A stretch of DNA of 23,359 bases from an uncultured bacterium (GTDB lineage Bacteria > Actinomycetota > Coriobacteriia > Coriobacteriales > Coriobacteriaceae). The notes beneath the pieces were generated by a model. That model did no database searches and had not been told where the DNA came from. It was given only the letters and a program-made list of their open reading frames with translations. The position numbers and the translations under genes are program-made. Location: the NCBI GenBank assembly GCA_905215815.1, contig CAJMRN010000021.1, forward strand, positions 1 to 23,359, written 5' to 3'. Below, one piece after another: positions 7,465 to 14,688 of this stretch; within the stretch, counting starts at the first letter, position 1; every line of letters starts with the position of its first letter.

Positions 7465-8457
7465 ATGACTACTCAGGAACAGGTTAAGGACGTCGTCTCC
7501 CAGGTTTTGGCTGACAAGGCAGACAAGGGCGGCATCAAGCGCGTCGTGTGGATTGGCGCCGGCGGATCCAACGGCGGCAACTATCCTGCCCAGTACTTTA
7601 TGGAGCACGAGGCCACGCAGGTCGTGAGCTCCAGCTATACCAGCAACGAGTTCGTGCACGCAACCCCTGCCTACGTTAACGAGAACACCCTGGCCGTCGT
7701 CGTGTCCATGCGCGGCACCAAGGAGACCATCGTCGCCGCACAGGTCGCCAAGGACCACGGCGCCAGCACCATCGCCATCTATGTCGACGAGTCCGGCCTC
7801 ACCGAGGTCTGCGACTACAAGATCCAGTATGACAGCCTGGCCGTCGACGAGTCCTGCATGGGCCGCACCAACTCCGCCGTCGTGACCATGATCGCCATGG
7901 AGCTTACGCAGCAGACCGAGGGCTATGCCGAGTACGAGACCGCTATGGCCGCCTTCGACTTGGTCGACCCCATCTATCGCAAGGCCGTCGAGTACACCCG
8001 TCCGCTTGCTGCCAAGTGGGCCGAGCAGAACGCCGACAAGCCCTGCATCAACGTGATGGCTCAGGGTCCGCTCTTTGGTGCCGCCTACGTCTTTAGCATC
8101 TGCAACGTGCAGGAGATGTTGCAGATCGACTCCTGCACCATCAACACCTGCGACTTCTTCCACGGCCCCTTCGAGATCCTGGACAAGCGCACCTCGCTGT
8201 TCCAGCTCATCAGCGTCGGCCGCAGCCGCTGCAACGACGAGCGCGGCATCCGCTTCGTCAACCAGTACGGTGGCGAGCGCGTCTATCAGCTCGACGCCAA
8301 GGAGCTCGGCCTCAATGACATCAAGGACAGCGTGAGCGAATACTTCAACCACCTGATCTTTGCTCCGATTCTCAACAACGTGTACATGCGCGCGCTCTCT
8401 GCCGTCACCCACAAGGACTACATGACGCGCCGTTACATGTGGAAGCTCGACTACTAG
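7465..8457 (+). CDS. Double-SIS sugar-phosphate protein, FrlB/GfrF-like deglycase paralogue (SIS-1), divergent active site
   Basis: This 330-residue protein has two SIS domains (about 25-150 and 190-315) and a C-terminal RRYMWKLDY tail like its paralogues at 12914 and 20135. The group resembles FrlB/GfrF, which split fructosamine 6-phosphates into glucose 6-phosphate and an amino acid. Two key sites differ. The phosphate-binding loop is SMRGTKET (81-88), one residue shorter than SLGGSTPET or SHSGNTQEV in the paralogues. The GEYFHGPFE motif is CDFFHGPFE (229-237), putting Asp230 in place of Glu. It may use another substrate, be slow, or act as a sensor. AGAAAGG about 10 bases upstream supports ATG 7465; an ATG at 7458 is out of frame. 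It is probably regulated by the divergent gntR-1. Confidence 0.8.
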   Translation: MTTQEQVKDVVSQVLADKADKGGIKRVVWIGAGGSNGGNYPAQYFMEHEATQVVSSSYTSNEFVHATPAYVNENTLAVVVSMRGTKETIVAAQVAKDHGASTIAIYVDESGLTEVCDYKIQYDSLAVDESCMGRTNSAVVTMIAMELTQQTEGYAEYETAMAAFDLVDPIYRKAVEYTRPLAAKWAEQNADKPCINVMAQGPLFGAAYVFSICNVQEMLQIDSCTINTCDFFHGPFEILDKRTSLFQLISVGRSRCNDERGIRFVNQYGGERVYQLDAKELGLNDIKDSVSEYFNHLIFAPILNNVYMRALSAVTHKDYMTRRYMWKLDY

Positions 8458-8469
8458 GGGATATTGGTT

Positions 8470-8491
8470 CCGCCGTTCTACCGAACGGCGG
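8470..8491 (+). terminator. TACC-loop hairpin after SIS-1
   Basis: CCGCCGTTC (8470-8478) pairs perfectly with GAACGGCGG (8483-8491) around a TACC loop, 12 bases after the SIS-1 stop. No T-run follows. A hairpin of different sequence with the same TACC loop stands at the same place before copy 3 of the structured element (16992-17017), so it is probably the element's 5' part rather than a simple intrinsic terminator. Confidence 0.55.
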
Positions 8492-8498
8492 ACCGGCC

Positions 8499-8625
8499 GA
8501 CGCTGCGCACCCGGCATTTGGCCAATCTGCCGTTCAATTTCAAAGGCGCGACCAGAAGGTCAGCGCCCTTTCGTTTCACACCACCTTGCCTCAAATGCGA
8601 CCCGCTCGCTGACTTATGCTCAACC
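8499..8625 (+). repeat. Dispersed structured intergenic element, copy 2 (after SIS-1)
   Basis: The left block 8499-8529 (GACGCTGC to CAATCTG) and the right block 8581-8625 (CCACCTTGCC to GCTCAACC) match copy 1 after mfd, with total lengths of 127 and 126 bases. GCATTTGG near 8514 can pair with TTGCCTCAAATGC near 8586. The sequence between differs from copy 1, but a hairpin is still there: GGCGCGACC (8545-8553), loop AGAA, then GGTCAGCGCC (8558-8567). Together with the preceding TACC hairpin it fills much of the gap after SIS-1. Confidence 0.65.
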
Positions 8626-8635
8626 AGCGGTGCCT

Positions 8636-8712
8636 TAGTCGTTGGGGACGTACTTAAATGACTAGTCATTCAGGAACATCCCCAACGACTAGTCATTTAA
8701 GTACGTCCCCAA
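8636..8712. repeat. Long palindromic element with alternative pairings
   Basis: A perfect 26-bp inverted repeat has arms at 8642-8667 and 8687-8712 (TTGGGGACGTACTTAAATG and on), around a 19-base centre. Inside, AATGACTAGTCATT (8657-8670) is self-palindromic. TAGTCGTTGGGGA (8636-8648) can instead pair with TCCCCAACGACTA (8679-8691), so two exclusive structures exist. TTGGGGAC recurs at 8736-8743. It is probably a MITE- or REP-like element. With the flanking hairpins, the 392 bases 8458-8849 contain no gene. Confidence 0.7.
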
Positions 8713-8790
8713 TGAGTATGCTTTTGTGCCGGCACTTGGGGACACTCCTGGGAATCATTTCCTCGTTCGCCGATTTGTGTCTTGAAAAAT

Positions 8791-8836
8791 GTATATAACG
8801 ACTATAACGTAGTGTGAAACATATTGGAAACAATAT
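8791..8836 (+). promoter_or_regulatory. Candidate operator before the EamA gene (TATAACG pair and hairpin)
   Basis: Two TATAACG copies lie 9 bp apart (8794-8800 and 8803-8809). The 10-mer GTATATAACG (8791-8800) occurs inverted before gntR-2 (16222-16231). ATATTG-GAAA-CAATAT (8821-8836) is a small perfect hairpin just before the RBS. TTGAAA (8783-8788) could be a -35, but its spacing to TATAAC is short. Confidence 0.5.
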
Positions 8837-8849
8837 CGAGGAGGCTGCG

Positions 8850-9932
8850 TTGAAGAAAAGCAATCTGGGCTATGTGCTGGTGCTGATCGCCGCGCTTATG
8901 TGGGGCAGCATCGGAATCTTTGTAAACGGCATCTCGGCCATGGGCGTTTCGTCCCAGAGCATGGCTGCCTTTCGCTTGTTGGTCGGAGCGCTTATCTTGG
9001 CGCCGGTCCTGATGTTTATGGGCTGCCGTCCGGGTGAGGGGTCTACCGTGGCTCAGGGCCCGCTGGCCCTGTTCAAGGCAAGCCCTAAAGAGCTTGTTCC
9101 CTGCGCGCTTGTCGGTATCGTCGGTTTGGCCGCCGCCAACACCTGCTATTACGAGTGCATGGGCGAGGTGGGCATGTCCACGGCCTCGGTGCTGCTCTAC
9201 ACCTCGCCGGTATTTGGCGTCATGCTCGGCCGCGTGCTTTATCGCGAGGACGTGACCCCCAACAAGCTCGTTGCCATTGTCTTTAACATCGTTGGCTGCG
9301 TGCTTGCGGTGACCAATGGCGACCTTTCCGGTTTTCATTTTTCGGTTTGGGGCGTCACGTCGGGCGTGATTGCAGGCCTTTGTGGTGCGTCGCTCGCGGT
9401 GTTTAGCCGGATAGCAACCAAGACGGTCCACCCGCTGGCTGTCACGTTTTGGGGCTTTGTTTTTGGCGGTGCGGTTATGGCGGCTATCGCGGCTCCGTGG
9501 CCGGATGTCGCCGCGGCAATGTCGCCGCAGCTGCTGCTGCTGTTCCTTGGCTTTGGACTCATCCCCACAGCCGTGGCCTATATCTTATATATGCAGGGTC
9601 TGTCCATGGGGCTCGAGACATCGAAAGTTCCCGTCGTAATGTCTTTCGAGACGGTCGTCACCGTACTGGTGGGCATTGGCATCTACGCCGAGCCCGCCGG
9701 CGCGATCAAGGTCCTGGGCATCGTGCTGGTGCTCGCGTCCATCCTGATCATGAACACCGACTTCTCCAAGCTGCGCAACAGTGTGTTTGTCGGTCATGTC
9801 GTTGAGAGCATGACCTTTAAGCCCAACGCGTGGTGGACGGAGAAATCGCAGGACATGGATCTGTTTAAGGAACGCACCGGCATCGCGCTGGAGCCCACCG
9901 TGCAGGAAAGCCCCTGGTACTTCGTGCGATAG
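8850..9932 (+). CDS. EamA/DMT-superfamily transporter
   Basis: This 360-residue inner-membrane protein has about ten hydrophobic segments in two EamA repeats (about 1-140 and 155-295). Typical landmarks are the opening GYVLVLIAALMWGSIGIFV, ANTCYYECMGEVGMSTASVLLYTSPVFGVMLG ending repeat 1, and GFGLIPTAVAYILYMQGL in repeat 2. The family exports amino acids and other metabolites, e.g. RhtA and YdeD. A ~60-residue hydrophilic tail (WWTEKSQDMDLFKERTG) follows the last helix and is unusual. I chose TTG 8850 over the in-frame GTG at 8814 because GAGGAGG (8838-8844) lies 5 bases before it and GTG has no RBS. Placement between SIS-1 and the PTS, with a shared TATAACG motif, suggests export of the amine released from the PTS substrate; this is inference. 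Confidence 0.8.
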   Translation: MKKSNLGYVLVLIAALMWGSIGIFVNGISAMGVSSQSMAAFRLLVGALILAPVLMFMGCRPGEGSTVAQGPLALFKASPKELVPCALVGIVGLAAANTCYYECMGEVGMSTASVLLYTSPVFGVMLGRVLYREDVTPNKLVAIVFNIVGCVLAVTNGDLSGFHFSVWGVTSGVIAGLCGASLAVFSRIATKTVHPLAVTFWGFVFGGAVMAAIAAPWPDVAAAMSPQLLLLFLGFGLIPTAVAYILYMQGLSMGLETSKVPVVMSFETVVTVLVGIGIYAEPAGAIKVLGIVLVLASILIMNTDFSKLRNSVFVGHVVESMTFKPNAWWTEKSQDMDLFKERTGIALEPTVQESPWYFVR

Positions 9933-10070
9933 AGGATGAGCGAGGCGTCTGGTCGGGCGTCGCCAAGACAGCGCCGACCTACCCAGCCCCAACGTTTCAA
10001 GTGCGTTAAACCCGTCAACGGTCGATTTTCACCCGCGAACGGTCTTTATACTAATTAGCAATATAAGCAA

Positions 10071-10110
10071 CGTATAAGACGTTATAATGACCATAACGAA
10101 AAGGAGGAGG
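10071..10110 (+). promoter_or_regulatory. PTS operon promoter/operator region and strong RBS
   Basis: CGTTAT (10080-10085) and ATAACG (10093-10098) form an inverted repeat with a 7-base spacer. TATAAT at 10083-10088 is a consensus -10 lying in the left arm, so a bound repressor would block it. CGTATA at 10071-10076 adds a third related half-site. The same TATAACG/CGTTATA word precedes the EamA gene and gntR-2. No good -35 is visible. AAGGAGGAGG (10101-10110) is a strong RBS for the IIAB gene. Confidence 0.55.
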
Positions 10111-10114
10111 CAAG

Positions 10115-11038
10115 ATGAATCAGATCATTCTCGCATCTCATGGCGGCCTGGCCGCAGGCGCCAAAGACACGCTCGAGATGGTTCTCGGCGACGTGTCGAA
10201 CGTCCACGTCGTGTCGCTTGCTCGTGACGACAAGGAGCCCATCACCAATAAGGTTGAGGCTATGATCGCCACGTTCAACGCGGACGACACCGTCTATGTT
10301 CTGACCGATATGCTCGGCAGCTCGGTCAACAACAACATGGTCGAGCTTTCCAAGAACGGCACGAAGTTCACGGTTGTCAGCGGTTTCAACATCCCGCTGG
10401 CGCTCACGCTCGCTATGAGCCCCGTCCCCGTCAAGGGCGCCGAGCTCGCGGCCCTCATCAACGAGGCCCGCACCGGCCTGACCAACCCCAACGCACCGGT
10501 CGAGGCTGCCGCGGCTCCCGCCAAGAAGGCCAAGGCGCCCCGTCACAGCTCCGGTCCCGCCAAGATCGTCCTCGCACGTCTTGACTACCGTCTGCTGCAC
10601 GGCCAGGTCGTCTTTACCTGGACCACCAAGGTTCAGGCCGAGCGCATCATCGTCGTCGACAACGCTGCCGCCAACGATGACATCAAGAAGGGCGCTCTTA
10701 AGCTGGCCAAGCCTCAGGGCGTGCGCCTGAACGTCTTCACCGTCGAGCGTGCCCTCGCCAAGATGGACAAGCTCAACACCCTCGGCGAGCGCGTCATGTT
10801 CGTCTTTGGCAACACGGCCGAGATGCTGCAGTTCTGCCAGGGCTACAAGCTCGACGCCATCAACCTGGGCGCCACCGCCAACCACGACGGTGCCGATCAG
10901 GTCGGCGGCAAGGACAGCTCCGTCTTCCTCGACGCCAACCAGAAGGCCGACGTCAACCAGCTGCTCGACATGGGCATTAAGCTCTACGTCCAGCAGACCC
11001 CTACGTATCAGAGCGTCGACATCGACGCCAAGCTGTAA
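10115..11038 (+). CDS. PTS mannose/fructose/sorbose-family EIIA-EIIB fusion
   Basis: This 307-residue cytoplasmic phosphotransfer protein passes phosphate from HPr to the imported sugar. The N-terminal EIIA (about 1-125) has the phosphorylated His9 in ASHGGLAAG. An Ala/Pro/Lys-rich linker spans about 127-147. The C-terminal EIIB (about 148-307) has RLDYRLLHGQV, with His162 as the phosphate carrier of mannose-class IIB (class IIB here uses His, not Cys). EIIC and EIID follow in the same operon, giving a complete transporter. A strong RBS (AAGGAGGAGG) ends 4 bases before ATG 10115. Substrate is not readable from these domains. The SIS deglycase-like gene at the operon's end suggests an Amadori compound such as fructoselysine or glucoselysine, or another amino sugar. 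Confidence 0.93.
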   Translation: MNQIILASHGGLAAGAKDTLEMVLGDVSNVHVVSLARDDKEPITNKVEAMIATFNADDTVYVLTDMLGSSVNNNMVELSKNGTKFTVVSGFNIPLALTLAMSPVPVKGAELAALINEARTGLTNPNAPVEAAAAPAKKAKAPRHSSGPAKIVLARLDYRLLHGQVVFTWTTKVQAERIIVVDNAAANDDIKKGALKLAKPQGVRLNVFTVERALAKMDKLNTLGERVMFVFGNTAEMLQFCQGYKLDAINLGATANHDGADQVGGKDSSVFLDANQKADVNQLLDMGIKLYVQQTPTYQSVDIDAKL

Positions 11039-11074
11039 TCAACCAGGCTTTTGCCTGACTGAAAGGAGAAGGGT

Positions 11075-11869
11075 ATGAATACGTTCATCAGTGCGGTGCT
11101 CGTCGGCCTCGTCGGCGTGTTCTGCATGTGGGACTCCCGCCTGCTCGGTCGTCTTAACTTCGAGCAGCCCCTCGTTGGCGCTACGCTCGTCGGTCTGCTG
11201 CTGGGCGATGTGCCCACCGGCCTTGCCGTCGGTGCCGCCGTCGAGCTCGTGTCCATGGGCCTGGTGCAGGTCGGCGCCGCCGTTCCGCCCGATATGGTCC
11301 TGGGCGGCATCGTGGCCGCTGCCTTTGCGTGCCTGACCGATGCTTCCGCCGAGACCGCCATGACGATCGCCATCCCGGTCGCCGTCCTGGGTCAGCTCCT
11401 CGGCATCGTGTTCCGTTCCATCATCGCCGCCCTCACCCATGTGGCAGATAGCGCGATCGATAACGGAAAGTTCAAGACCGCCTACCGTATGCACATCTGC
11501 GCCGGCTCCGGTCTGTACGCCGTCATGTACTTCCTGCCGATCTTCCTCGCCGTCTTTGTTGGCACCGACCTGGTTCAGGCCATCGTCAACATGGTTCCCG
11601 AGTGGCTGTCCACTGGTCTTAACGTTTCGACCAAGATCATGACCGCCTACGGCTTGGCCCTGCTGCTCACCATGATGATCAAGAAGGGTATGACTCCGTT
11701 CCTGTTCATCGGTTTCCTGCTCGCCGCTTACCTCAACCTGTCCGTCATCGCGGTCGCTCTGATCGGTGTGTGCCTGGCTGTCGTCTTCATGGGCTTCAAG
11801 TTCAACGGTTCCCATGCAGCCGCCGGTGTCGATTCCGACTACGATCCGCTCGAAGACGACGAAGACTAA
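11075..11869 (+). CDS. PTS mannose/fructose/sorbose-family EIIC
   Basis: This 264-residue membrane subunit of the mannose-class permease forms the sugar channel together with EIID. The hydrophobic N-terminus (MNTFISAVLVGLVGVFCMWD), the family motif GAAVELVSMGLVQVGAAVPPD (about 49-69) and LGGIVAAAFA are typical of IIC. Several more membrane segments follow, and the protein ends in an acidic tail (DSDYDPLEDDED). Length is normal for the family. AAAGGAG at 11062-11068 lies 6 bases before the ATG. A small hairpin CAGGC-TTTT-GCCTG (11044-11057) sits between IIAB and IIC, and could tune relative expression or protect the mRNA. The IID gene begins 13 bases after this stop. Confidence 0.93.
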   Translation: MNTFISAVLVGLVGVFCMWDSRLLGRLNFEQPLVGATLVGLLLGDVPTGLAVGAAVELVSMGLVQVGAAVPPDMVLGGIVAAAFACLTDASAETAMTIAIPVAVLGQLLGIVFRSIIAALTHVADSAIDNGKFKTAYRMHICAGSGLYAVMYFLPIFLAVFVGTDLVQAIVNMVPEWLSTGLNVSTKIMTAYGLALLLTMMIKKGMTPFLFIGFLLAAYLNLSVIAVALIGVCLAVVFMGFKFNGSHAAAGVDSDYDPLEDDED

Positions 11870-11882
11870 GGAGGAACACACT

Positions 11883-12716
11883 ATGGCAACCGCAACCAAG
11901 GACGTGTCCCTGAACAAGAAGGTCAGCCAGTTCTTCTGGCGCTCCTGGGCCATCCAGGCCTCTTGGAACTACGAGCGTCAGATGAACATGGGCTTCCTCT
12001 ACGGCATGGTTCCCACGCTCGATCGCCTCTATCCGGATGAGTCCGACCCCAAGCAGCTCGCTGCTAAGAAAGAGGCTTACCACCGTCACATGGCGTTCTA
12101 CAACTGCACCCCGCAGACGAGCGCTTTCATCCTAGGCCTCTCCGCCTCCATGGAGGAGGAGTACGCCAAGGATCCCGAGAACTTCGATCCCGATTCGATC
12201 AACGCGGTCAAGACCTCCCTCATGGGTCCGCTTTCCGGCATCGGTGACTCCTTCTTCCAGGGCACCATCCGCGTTATCGCCTTTGGCCTGGGCGTTCAGC
12301 TGGCTCAGCAGGGCTCCATCATGGGCCCGATCCTGGCCATGCTCATCTCCATCGTCCCCTCTGTGCTGATCACTTGGTTCGCAGCCAAGATGGGCTATCA
12401 GGGCGGCCACGAGTACCTGAGCAAGCTTCAGGGCGGCGACCTCATGGAGAAGCTCATGTATGTCTGCGGCATCGTGGGTCTTATGTCCGTGGGCGGCATG
12501 ATCGCCACGCTGATCGGCGCCACCACCCCGCTGCAGTTCGCTGAGGGCACCGTCGTGATTCAGGACATCCTGGACGGCATGATGCCCCAGATGATCTCCC
12601 TCGGCCTCACCGGCCTTATGTACTGGCTCATCAAGAAGAACGTCAACACCGGTTGGCTTCTCGTGATCGCCATCGTGGGCGGCATCGCCCTCTCCGCGGC
12701 CGGCATCCTGGCCTAG
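11883..12716 (+). CDS. PTS mannose/fructose/sorbose-family EIID
   Basis: This 277-residue subunit is unique to the mannose-class PTS and pairs with EIIC. The cytoplasmic N-terminal part carries SWAIQASWNYERQMNMGFLYGM, the family opening, and the conserved MGPLSGIGDSFFQGTIR segment (about 115-132). Several hydrophobic segments near the C-terminus end in LSAAGILA. AAGGAGG at 11868-11874, overlapping the IIC stop, is 8 bases before ATG 11883. The same frame is open upstream to 11766, but those codons overlap IIC and have no RBS, so the later start is chosen. With IIAB and IIC it makes a full transport system. Two hairpins separate it from the downstream SIS-2 gene. Confidence 0.93.
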   Translation: MATATKDVSLNKKVSQFFWRSWAIQASWNYERQMNMGFLYGMVPTLDRLYPDESDPKQLAAKKEAYHRHMAFYNCTPQTSAFILGLSASMEEEYAKDPENFDPDSINAVKTSLMGPLSGIGDSFFQGTIRVIAFGLGVQLAQQGSIMGPILAMLISIVPSVLITWFAAKMGYQGGHEYLSKLQGGDLMEKLMYVCGIVGLMSVGGMIATLIGATTPLQFAEGTVVIQDILDGMMPQMISLGLTGLMYWLIKKNVNTGWLLVIAIVGGIALSAAGILA

Positions 12717-12750
12717 TCGCGACCAAGCGCCTAACCGCTTTCCCCCGGGG

Positions 12751-12820
12751 GCCTGCCTGGCATCCCATACCCCAGGCAGGCTTCCATCCCTATACGTGAC
12801 AAAGGGCAGTCCCTTTGTCA
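12751..12820 (+). terminator. Two hairpins between EIID and SIS-2 (attenuator or processing site)
   Basis: GCCTGCCTGG (12751-12760) pairs with CCAGGCAGGC (12772-12781). TGACAAAGGG (12797-12806), loop CAGT, pairs perfectly with CCCTTTGTCA (12811-12820). Neither has a proper T-run. They may allow partial read-through into SIS-2 or stabilise the PTS mRNA 3' end. No separate promoter is obvious before SIS-2. Confidence 0.5.
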
Positions 12821-12913
12821 TATCCTCAACGGGCCGGCGACTCGGTCCAAACCACGGTAACCCTGCGAGCGCCCGGCAATGTGGCGCCGCAATAATCGAA
12901 AGGAATGTGTCAG

Positions 12914-13897
12914 ATGTACGAGATCGACCTTAACCTCCCTAAGCAGATCGTCGCTGACGTCCTGTCCAACCACGAGATCCACAGCGTCGCCTTCGTCGGC
13001 TGCGGCGCTTCCATGTCCGACCTTTACCCCGCCAAGTACTTCCTGGCCAACAACACGGACAAGCTGAACGTTCAGATCTTCACCGCTAACGAGTTCAACT
13101 ACGACACGCCCTCCTGGGTCAACGAGCACACCTTCGTGATCACCTGCTCCCTCGGTGGCTCCACGCCCGAGACCGTCGAGGCCAACAAGACCGCCAAGAA
13201 GCACAACTGCCCGGTCGTCTCCCTCACCAACAAGGCTGGCTCCGCTCTGACCGTCGACGCCGACCACGTCATCGTTCACGGCTTCCACGCCAACTACGCT
13301 GCCAAGTGCGAGAAGCCCGGCTATGCTATCGCTCTTGCTCTCGAGATCCTTCAGCAGACCGAGGGCTATGACCACTACGAGGACATGATCACCGGCCTCA
13401 CCAACATCTTCGATCTCTGCGAGAACGCCGCTCAGCACTGCAAGAAGCTCGCCAAGAAGTTCGCCGAGGACTTCAAGGACGACAAGATGATTTACTTCAT
13501 GGCTTCCGGTGCCTCCGAGAAGATGGCTTATTCTCACGCCGCCTTCCTGTTCACCGAGATGCAGTGGATCGACGCCGCCGCCTACAACACCGGCGAGTAC
13601 TTCCACGGCCCGTTCGAGGTTTCCACCGAGGGTAAGCCCTACGTCTTCTTCATGTCCGATGGCGCCACCCGTCCGATGGACGCCCGCGCCCTCACCTTCC
13701 TTGAGCGCATGGGCGCCAAGGTCGCTCTGATCGACTCCAAGGACTACGGCCTGGCTGACGCCGTGCCCGCGAGCGTCATCACCTACTTCAACCCGCTGCT
13801 GCACCTCGCTGTTATGCGTGAGTACGGCAACCAGATCGCCGAGGCCCGTCAGCACCCGCTGACCATGCGTCGCTACATGTGGAAGCTTTCCTACTAA
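12914..13897 (+). CDS. Double-SIS sugar-phosphate deglycase-like protein (SIS-2), in the PTS operon
   Basis: This 327-residue cytoplasmic protein has two SIS domains (about 20-150 and 190-315). It resembles FrlB/GfrF fructosamine-6-phosphate deglycases, which release glucose 6-phosphate and an amino acid. Visible sites are VGCGASMSD (28-36), the phosphate loop SLGGSTPET (79-87), TGEYFHGPFEV (226-236) with Glu228 and His231 intact, and the C-terminal RRYMWKLSY. I chose ATG 12914: AAAGGA (12899-12904) ends directly at the in-frame ATG 12905 but is 9 bases from 12914. It follows the PTS genes after 197 bp and is most likely the enzyme acting on the PTS product. A glutamine-independent GlmS-like isomerase or AgaS-type deaminase is the main alternative. 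A strong terminator follows. Confidence 0.84.
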   Translation: MYEIDLNLPKQIVADVLSNHEIHSVAFVGCGASMSDLYPAKYFLANNTDKLNVQIFTANEFNYDTPSWVNEHTFVITCSLGGSTPETVEANKTAKKHNCPVVSLTNKAGSALTVDADHVIVHGFHANYAAKCEKPGYAIALALEILQQTEGYDHYEDMITGLTNIFDLCENAAQHCKKLAKKFAEDFKDDKMIYFMASGASEKMAYSHAAFLFTEMQWIDAAAYNTGEYFHGPFEVSTEGKPYVFFMSDGATRPMDARALTFLERMGAKVALIDSKDYGLADAVPASVITYFNPLLHLAVMREYGNQIAEARQHPLTMRRYMWKLSY

Positions 13898-13930
13898 TCA
13901 CAAGTAAGTAGACCTTACGGGTTGATTGAG

Positions 13931-13963
13931 AGGGGATGGGGTTTGCGCTCCGTCCCCTTTTTT
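13931..13963 (+). terminator. Intrinsic terminator of the PTS/SIS-2 operon
   Basis: GGGGATGG (13932-13939) pairs with CCGTCCCC (13950-13957), with one G-T pair and a 10-base loop. A six-T run follows at 13958-13963. This is the clearest intrinsic terminator on the plus strand here, and marks the end of the operon that starts at 10115. Confidence 0.85.
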
Positions 13964-14000
13964 GCTCTGGGGAGGGCGTGTTCGTCGTTCCATAAAACCC

Positions 14001-14043
14001 CAGATAAAACCTACCAAAATAAACCTGTCCCTTTTTGGCAGGT
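14001..14043 (+). repeat. Short dispersed repeat (CCTACCAAAAT family), copy 2
   Basis: CAGATAAAACCTACCAAAAT opens this copy. ACCTACCAAAA (14010-14020) pairs with TTTTGGCAGGT (14033-14043) with one G-T or mismatch position, around a short loop containing AAACCTGTCCC. It ends one base before the RBS of the HAD gene. Copy 3 (16138-16178) shares the opening CAGATAAAACCTACCAAAAT and the hairpin. Confidence 0.6.
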
Positions 14044-14058
14044 GGGGAGGAGATGCGT

Positions 14059-14688
14059 ATGATCAAGGCAGTGCTGTTTGACATGGACGGCGTGCTGGTC
14101 GATACCGAGTGGTTCTACAACCGTCGCCGCGTGGCGTTTATGGAAGAGAAAGGGTTCCACTTTGACGAGATTCCCGATCTTTCGGGGTCTAACGAGCCCG
14201 CCATTTGGGAGGCGCTGGTGCCCGACGATATTGAGCTGCGCGAGCGCCTGCGCGTGGAGTACAAGCAGGCCTACAGTCCGGACCATCCCGTTCCGTATGC
14301 CGAGCTGCTCAACGAGCAGACGGAGCCGGTGATGCGTGAGCTGCACGAGCGCGGCGTGAAGTGCGCTATCGCGAGTTCGTCCTATCGTGAGCTGATCGAC
14401 GAGCTGGTGGAGATCGCCGGTATCGCCGACGTGCTGGACTACACCATCAGCGGTCACGAGTGCAGTGCGTTTAAGCCCGACCCCGAGATCTACCTGCGTG
14501 CCATGGAGGCGCTGGGGGTGGAGCCTGCCGAGTGCCTGGTTATCGAGGACTCGCCTTTGGGTATCGAGGCCGGCAAGCGCTCCGGCGCCCGCGTCCTGGC
14601 GCTGCGCCCGCACGAGGGCGTCAACCTGGACCAATCGCGAGCCGATGCCGTTATCGATAATCTGACCGACATTTTGGCCGCTTTGTAA
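14059..14688 (+). CDS. HAD-superfamily phosphatase, beta-phosphoglucomutase-like subfamily
   Basis: This 209-residue cytoplasmic HAD hydrolase has all four motifs: FDMDGVLVDTE (nucleophile Asp8 and acid/base Asp10), ASSSYRELID (motif II Ser), FKPDPEIYL (motif III Lys) and VIEDSPLGIEAGKRSG (motif IV acidic pair). A helical cap lies between motifs I and II (about 16-85). Family members act on sugar phosphates, either as phosphatases or beta-phosphoglucomutases. Here it may remove a dead-end hexose phosphate made near the PTS operon, though it lies after that operon's terminator. ATG 14059 is preferred because GGAGG (14046-14050) is 8 bases upstream. ATG 14053 is too close, and the upstream TTG lies in a repeat. 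Confidence 0.85.
   Translation: MIKAVLFDMDGVLVDTEWFYNRRRVAFMEEKGFHFDEIPDLSGSNEPAIWEALVPDDIELRERLRVEYKQAYSPDHPVPYAELLNEQTEPVMRELHERGVKCAIASSSYRELIDELVEIAGIADVLDYTISGHECSAFKPDPEIYLRAMEALGVEPAECLVIEDSPLGIEAGKRSGARVLALRPHEGVNLDQSRADAVIDNLTDILAAL

Noticed and set aside
8464..8661. Small frames on both strands in the gap after SIS-1
   Set aside because: They are made of the structured element and palindrome arms, with no RBS and no conserved protein features.
11766..11882. Upstream extension of EIID
   Set aside because: It overlaps the EIIC coding end in another frame and has no RBS, whereas ATG 11883 has AAGGAGG 8 bases before it.
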